Source of the DNA: a virus
Reading direction: 5' to 3' (one strand)
Virus record (IMG/VR): IMGVR_UViG_3300030106_004741
Span: 1 to 62,378 of that record
DNA length: 62,378 nt
Shown: one piece after another, positions 59,573-62,378 of the stretch
How positions within the stretch are numbered: position 1 is the stretch's first letter
Layout of the letters: the number at the start of each line of letters is the position of its first letter
Notes under the pieces: generated by a model
Told to the model about the DNA's origin: nothing
The model's input: the letters and a program-made list of their open reading frames with translations, nothing else
The model's database searches: none
Position numbers and translations under genes: made by a program

Positions 59573-59678
59573 TTTTTAATTCTTTTACTTGTTCGGTTAA
59601 TTCTTTTATCCCTTTACTTATTTTAGGTATCTCCCTAATTAGAGTTTCATAAAACTCCATCTCAACTTTTGTTATCAT
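59547..59678 (-). CDS. Small coiled-coil protein (43 residues)
   Basis: MITKVEMEFYETLIREIPKI..., then KELTEQVKELKNDK and RNGL. Overlaps the methyltransferase start and the upstream gene's stop, as do most genes of this operon. A short amphipathic helix; unknown function. Confidence 0.5.
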   Translation of the reverse strand: MITKVEMEFYETLIREIPKISKGIKELTEQVKELKNDKSRNGL

Positions 59679-59937
59679 TTTTCTCATCTTCTTTTGCAAT
59701 TATTAATAAAATTAAATACCCACATAAATCAAATAGTGTGTCTTCAGTTTCATCGGACAATCCTCTGTTTTTTATTCTTGCAAGTTTATCGTCTATTCTT
59801 GCACAGAGAGATGCACTTGCCTTACCTTTACTAAATATATTAATAGGTTGTAATGCCGAGTTGCCGTATGCATCATTTTTTTCCGCTAACATCTCGTACA
59901 CCTTTCTGCTTACTTGTTTTATTTTGTCTTTACTCAT
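59662..59937 (-). CDS. DUF1599/Nmad-like protein
   Basis: 91 residues from ATG 59937 (59943 is an alternative). YEMLAEKNDAYGNSALQPIN, then CARIDDKLARIKNRGLSDET and DTLFDLCGYLILLI match the DUF1599 (nucleotide-modification-associated domain 1) pattern of K-x-D-Y-G, R-x-D-K-x-x-R and E-D-x-x-D-L-x-x-Y. The helical fold resembles MazG-type nucleotide pyrophosphatases. Located two genes before the methyltransferase. Confidence 0.7.
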   Translation of the reverse strand: MSKDKIKQVSRKVYEMLAEKNDAYGNSALQPINIFSKGKASASLCARIDDKLARIKNRGLSDETEDTLFDLCGYLILLIIAKEDEKNDNKS

Positions 59938-60355
59938 TGTCATTACCTTTAATTTCATGCCTCTTTAAAAACTCACTCCACTCCTTTTTGTGTTTTGCCC
60001 AATTATACTCAGTAAACCTGTATTCTCTTTCCCAAATGTGTTCCTCAATTTTAGCCAAACTATCTTTAGTATATATATCTCCGTTATTGTCCCACACATA
60101 CTTGTATTTACTATTTCGGAGAACTTGCACTATATACCCACCTGCATATCTTACTACATGTTCACATAAAGGTTGAAAGATTATTTTTTTTCCTAAAATT
60201 TTTTTAGCCCTTGCAGGTTTTTCAATAAGACCTGTTTTTACCCAATCTTTGAAATTAAAACTTTTTAAAAATTCTTCTGATAACTTTACCCAATGAGTGT
60301 TGGGGTTTTTTTCCGACAATTCTCGTTGAATGTCTTTGATTACATTTTGTTCCAT
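59930..60355 (-). CDS. Hypothetical protein, first gene of the replication operon
   Basis: 141 residues, mixed alpha/beta, with FQPLCEHVVRYAGGYIVQVL and KYVWDNNGDIYTKDSLAKIE. First gene after the TATCTTTA promoter, which often marks an early regulator or host-takeover protein. No family recognised. Confidence 0.55.
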   Translation of the reverse strand: MEQNVIKDIQRELSEKNPNTHWVKLSEEFLKSFNFKDWVKTGLIEKPARAKKILGKKIIFQPLCEHVVRYAGGYIVQVLRNSKYKYVWDNNGDIYTKDSLAKIEEHIWEREYRFTEYNWAKHKKEWSEFLKRHEIKGNDNE

Positions 60356-60432
60356 ATTACAATACTTTAACTTTTAAAGTCCTTACACTTAATTGGTGTA
60401 TTGCATTTAGAACTAATCGTTTATTTAAAGTA

Positions 60433-60463
60433 TAAAGATAGTGTAATCTTTTTATAAATCAAA
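60433..60463 (-). promoter_or_regulatory. Minus-strand promoter (TTTG, 19-base spacer, TATCTTTA)
   Basis: On the minus strand TTTG (60463-60460) is separated by 19 bases from TATCTTTA (60440-60433), fitting the Bacteroidetes -33/-7 layout. It is 78 bases before ATG 60355 and should drive the whole replication operon. Confidence 0.7.
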
Positions 60464-60471
60464 ACTAAATC

Positions 60472-60497
60472 AAAAAAAAAGAGGACACAAAGTCCTC
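60472..60497 (-). terminator. Intrinsic terminator
   Basis: GAGGAC (60481-60486) pairs with GTCCTC (60492-60497) around ACAAA, followed on the minus strand by nine U. Ends the 60529-61710 gene group before the replication promoter. Confidence 0.85.
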
Positions 60498-60508
60498 TTT
60501 CTTTATTG

Positions 60509-60526
60509 TGTGTCCTTTAAGACACT
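60509..60526. repeat. Palindrome TGTGTCCT-TT-AAGACACT (copy 5, imperfect)
   Basis: Two changes from the AGTGTCTT family consensus. Between a stop codon (60529) and the terminator. Confidence 0.5.
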
Positions 60527-60528
60527 CT

Positions 60529-60933
60529 TTAAATCTCGGCATGAAAATAACAATGTCCATGTGTTTCGAGTTGTTTTAAAACTTGTTTACCAAATCTTAA
60601 ATCGGCAAACTCGTGTAACAAATATCTCAAATCTTGTTCTATAAAGGTTTTATTCTCTATACTTTTATTAAGATATTCCAATAACATTTTATCATTGTAA
60701 CCATTGTTTTCCTTAAAGAACTTCTCTAAAACTTTTAAAACATCGTGTCCTATGTTTTCTTTAATCACTTTTATCTCGTCCTTTACTGTCTTTATTGCCT
60801 CTTCATCTTCTCCGAACCAATACTCGATTTCAGATGGTTCACTTTCCATTGCCCCGAACCGTACTGCACAATCCGAACTTTGCACTGCAAACCAAAACTT
60901 ACCTTCAATATCTCCTCTATAATACCTTCCCAT
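60529..60933 (-). CDS. Conserved hypothetical protein (MGRYYRGDIEGKFWF type)
   Basis: 134 residues. GRYYRGDIEGKFWFAVQSSD and IEYWFGEDEEAIKTVKDEI are patterns I recall from Bacteroidetes genomes and phages, with no known function. Acidic middle, His-rich end (HGHCYFHAEI). Possibly early host-takeover. Overlaps the lipoprotein gene by 17 bases. Confidence 0.6.
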   Translation of the reverse strand: MGRYYRGDIEGKFWFAVQSSDCAVRFGAMESEPSEIEYWFGEDEEAIKTVKDEIKVIKENIGHDVLKVLEKFFKENNGYNDKMLLEYLNKSIENKTFIEQDLRYLLHEFADLRFGKQVLKQLETHGHCYFHAEI

Positions 60934-61081
60934 AATTTTCTGTTTTTTGTGAGGACACTTCCACTTCCTCGTTATTATCTATTGCACTAAATTTCCACCC
61001 ACTACTCCTATTACAAAGACTAGAGGTTGCACAAGAACTTAAAAATAAAACTCCTGTGACTATTACTAAATACTTTTTCAT
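60917..61081 (-). CDS. Small lipoprotein (54 residues)
   Basis: MKKYLVIVTGVLFLSSCATS..., a signal peptide with lipobox LSSC (C17 lipidated). The mature part is polar and ends GKVL. Should be anchored in the host envelope facing the periplasm or surface. Small phage lipoproteins often act in superinfection exclusion or as outer-membrane spanins; which applies here is unknown. Confidence 0.65.
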   Translation of the reverse strand: MKKYLVIVTGVLFLSSCATSSLCNRSSGWKFSAIDNNEEVEVSSQKTENYGKVL

Positions 61082-61086
61082 TGTTT

Positions 61087-61317
61087 CTATTTTGTTAAAT
61101 CGTTAAACATATCTATCATTCCAATACCAAACCACACTCCTACACAACTACCTATAAAAATACTAATCGGTATAAATGATTGACAAAGAGTGGTTATACC
61201 ATAATACAAACCTGCACATAAAGACACTATCGTTAAACTGATTAAGAATAGAACTTTTAATCTATCCATTGTTATCCCAAATATGTACTTTAATAATTCT
61301 TTAAATTTAATTTTCAT
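61087..61317 (-). CDS. Small two-pass membrane protein
   Basis: 76 residues, hydrophobic segments at about 21-44 and 48-69 and a charged start (MKIKFKELLKYIFG). Directly upstream of the lipoprotein gene, so the two may work together in the envelope. Unknown function. Confidence 0.6.
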   Translation of the reverse strand: MKIKFKELLKYIFGITMDRLKVLFLISLTIVSLCAGLYYGITTLCQSFIPISIFIGSCVGVWFGIGMIDMFNDLTK

Positions 61318-61341
61318 TATATAAAATTTTTATTGTTAATG

Positions 61342-61364
61342 AGTAGTCAAAAAACTTGACTACT
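61342..61364. repeat. Inverted repeat AGTAGTCAA-N5-TTGACTACT
   Basis: Perfect nine-base arms around AAAAC. The core GTAGTCA/TGACTAC equals the arms at 1324-1344. No U-run on the minus strand, so regulation is as likely as termination. Confidence 0.65.
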
Positions 61365-61388
61365 TTCGTTCATTGAGAACTCATCAGA

Positions 61389-61589
61389 TTAACTTTTTAA
61401 TACTTGTTTTAAATTCTCTAACATTTTATCATACTCTTGTCTTATTCCCAACTCCCTACTTCCACAATCATCATCTCCACCATAAACTGCAACACTATAC
61501 TCTAATAAATCATTTATCATTACATAAATATCTCTTAATCTTTCGTGGTTTTTACTACCTATATATATATATCCTTTATTTTTTTTCAT
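61389..61589 (-). CDS. Small hypothetical protein
   Basis: 66 residues. KGYIYIGSKNHERLRDIYVM, then an acidic DDDCGSRELGIR loop and a helical end. Follows the zinc-ribbon gene by five bases. No family recognised. Confidence 0.5.
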   Translation of the reverse strand: MKKNKGYIYIGSKNHERLRDIYVMINDLLEYSVAVYGGDDDCGSRELGIRQEYDKMLENLKQVLKS

Positions 61590-61593
61590 AATT

Positions 61594-61710
61594 TTATTTT
61601 TTACTTTTTTTACAATTACACTTAACCTCTTTCTTTTTGATTTTACCCTCCCAATGTAATAACACTAGGGAGGATAAATTCTTTTTACAATACTTACATT
61701 CAAATCTCAT
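61594..61710 (-). CDS. Small zinc-ribbon protein (38 residues)
   Basis: MRFECKYCKKNLSSLVLLHW..., then VKCNCKKSKK. C5-x2-C8 and C31-x-C33 make a minimal zinc site in a very basic chain. It starts three bases after the GAT-GGCT stop, so it is coupled to that gene, which itself ends in a zinc ribbon. Confidence 0.6.
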   Translation of the reverse strand: MRFECKYCKKNLSSLVLLHWEGKIKKKEVKCNCKKSKK

Positions 61711-61712
61711 AA

Positions 61713-62378
61713 CTATATACTGTCGGTTAAAACATCATTTTCTGCAAACCATTCTCCACAACTATTGCAATAGTAGTTAGAGAACTCATCGAATTGTAAA
61801 TCACAATAACAATTAACACAATAAGGTTTTGTTTCTAGGATATCTTCCTCTCTAATAACCTCACTATCTCGGCAACTGTCAATAGTTAAATCTTGAATAG
61901 GTTGCACATTACCCCAATCAAAAGAATTATCACTCCAATCAAAAAGAGAGGGAGTATAACTTTTCGTTTTTTGAGTTTGTTTTGTTTTTGATTTCCAACT
62001 ACCCCTCTTTGTGTAATTACTGAAACTCCAATTTTGAGTATATGTTTTGTGAAACTGTGTTCCCTTTGTTATTTCTTGTGGGTTAAAGTATAACCAACAA
62101 TTAATAATCTTTCCACTTGACAATTTGATAGGTATCAATTCTCTTCTATACCAACGAGGATGTCCCTCTAGGTTGTCTAAATCTTTAAAAGTGGTGTTAG
62201 ATACTTTAAATACATCTACCTTAACATTATGTCCAACTCCTTTTTTGTTTACCACATAAGGTAGTCCCTGAATAATTAAAGGGTATTTATCTTGTGTGTT
62301 TCCACTACCTACATATTTTGCATTTCGTAGGTGTCTATTATAATTAGAATAACCTTTCTTTAATGTTCCATAAACTGC
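61713..62378 (-). CDS. GAT-GGCT-zinc-ribbon fusion, C-terminal part (continues from 601 across the joint)
   Basis: Entering from the joint, residues about 169-240 form the cyclotransferase core: YGTLKKG (170-176), then FKDLDNLEGHPRWYRRELIP, in which E238 aligns with the catalytic Glu of gamma-glutamylcyclotransferases (human E98, in an EQEG context). After a Ser/Lys/Thr-rich linker (about 275-300), the last 35 residues carry CVNC (354, 357) and CNSC (371, 374), a zinc ribbon. A GTG at 62255 could look like a start, but the frame is open far upstream through the joint, so the full 388-residue product is preferred. Amidotransferase, cyclotransferase and zinc ribbon on one chain is an arrangement I do not recognise. 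Confidence 0.8.
   Translation of the reverse strand, partial: AVYGTLKKGYSNYNRHLRNAKYVGSGNTQDKYPLIIQGLPYVVNKKGVGHNVKVDVFKVSNTTFKDLDNLEGHPRWYRRELIPIKLSSGKIINCWLYFNPQEITKGTQFHKTYTQNWSFSNYTKRGSWKSKTKQTQKTKSYTPSLFDWSDNSFDWGNVQPIQDLTIDSCRDSEVIREEDILETKPYCVNCYCDLQFDEFSNYYCNSCGEWFAENDVLTDSI
62279..62378. repeat. Right copy of terminal direct overlap
   Basis: Partner of 1-100; see there. Removing one copy leaves about 62,278 unique bases. Confidence 0.9.

Noticed and set aside
1-62378. CRISPR array, insertion sequence or integrase
   Set aside because: No regularly spaced repeats with unique spacers, no transposase or recombinase motif, and no attachment-site duplication seen; the phage looks virulent.

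Overview
Organism and form. This is an AT-rich, tightly packed phage genome with virion, lysis, packaging and replication genes but no rRNA, tRNA, integrase or DNA polymerase that I can see. The host is probably a marine Bacteroidetes/Flavobacteriia cell: at least ten intergenic promoters fit the Bacteroidetes -7 consensus TAnnTTTG, many genes start after A-rich leaders without a Shine-Dalgarno sequence, secreted proteins have flavobacterial signal peptides ending in G-Q, and terminase, portal and virion proteins are of Bacteroidetes-phage type. The first 100 bases repeat at the end with one mismatch and a gene reads in frame across the joint, so the window looks like one complete circular (or circularly permuted) genome of about 62.28 kb, opened inside a gene. 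The lack of sheath or tape-measure genes, together with large internal virion proteins, suggests a short-tailed (podovirus-like) particle. Layout. Two arms diverge from an intergenic region at 3.4-3.95 kb and converge at about 49.1 kb. The plus arm (3.9-49.1 kb) holds a cluster of lysine-rich basic proteins, GroEL and GroES, many small proteins of marine-phage type, a block of secreted or envelope proteins, lysis genes (M15 peptidase, 3TM holin), three tail-adaptor/fibre paralogues, a 2OG-Fe(II) oxygenase, small and large terminase, portal, scaffold, major capsid protein, connector/stabilization proteins, and internal virion proteins ending in a 2837-residue polyvalent protein. The minus arm (3.4 kb, back across the joint, to 49.15 kb) holds the early/replication genes: C5 DNA methyltransferase, two DnaA-domain-IV-like proteins, a DUF1071 annealing protein, RecE-like exonuclease, SSB-like protein, primase-helicase, SNF2-like helicase, VRR-NUC and PD-(D/E)XK nucleases, and a metallophosphoesterase. 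How it works together. The phage brings its own recombination and annealing set, primase-helicase and SSB, and must borrow the host polymerase. Late genes appear to be read from several TAnnTTTG promoters, some only 4-7 bases from the ATG (near-leaderless mRNAs), with hairpin/U-tract terminators after the capsid gene and elsewhere. The most unusual module is at the genome joint: a predicted amidoligase (1485-2555) and a fused class-II glutamine amidotransferase / gamma-glutamylcyclotransferase / zinc-ribbon protein (601 back through the joint to 61713). Together these could make, trim and release gamma-glutamyl or isopeptide linkages. Other standouts are a likely structured RNA inside the replication operon (56768-56870), a 14+14 base homopurine mirror repeat at the divergent junction, and several dispersed palindromes and iteron-like repeats.
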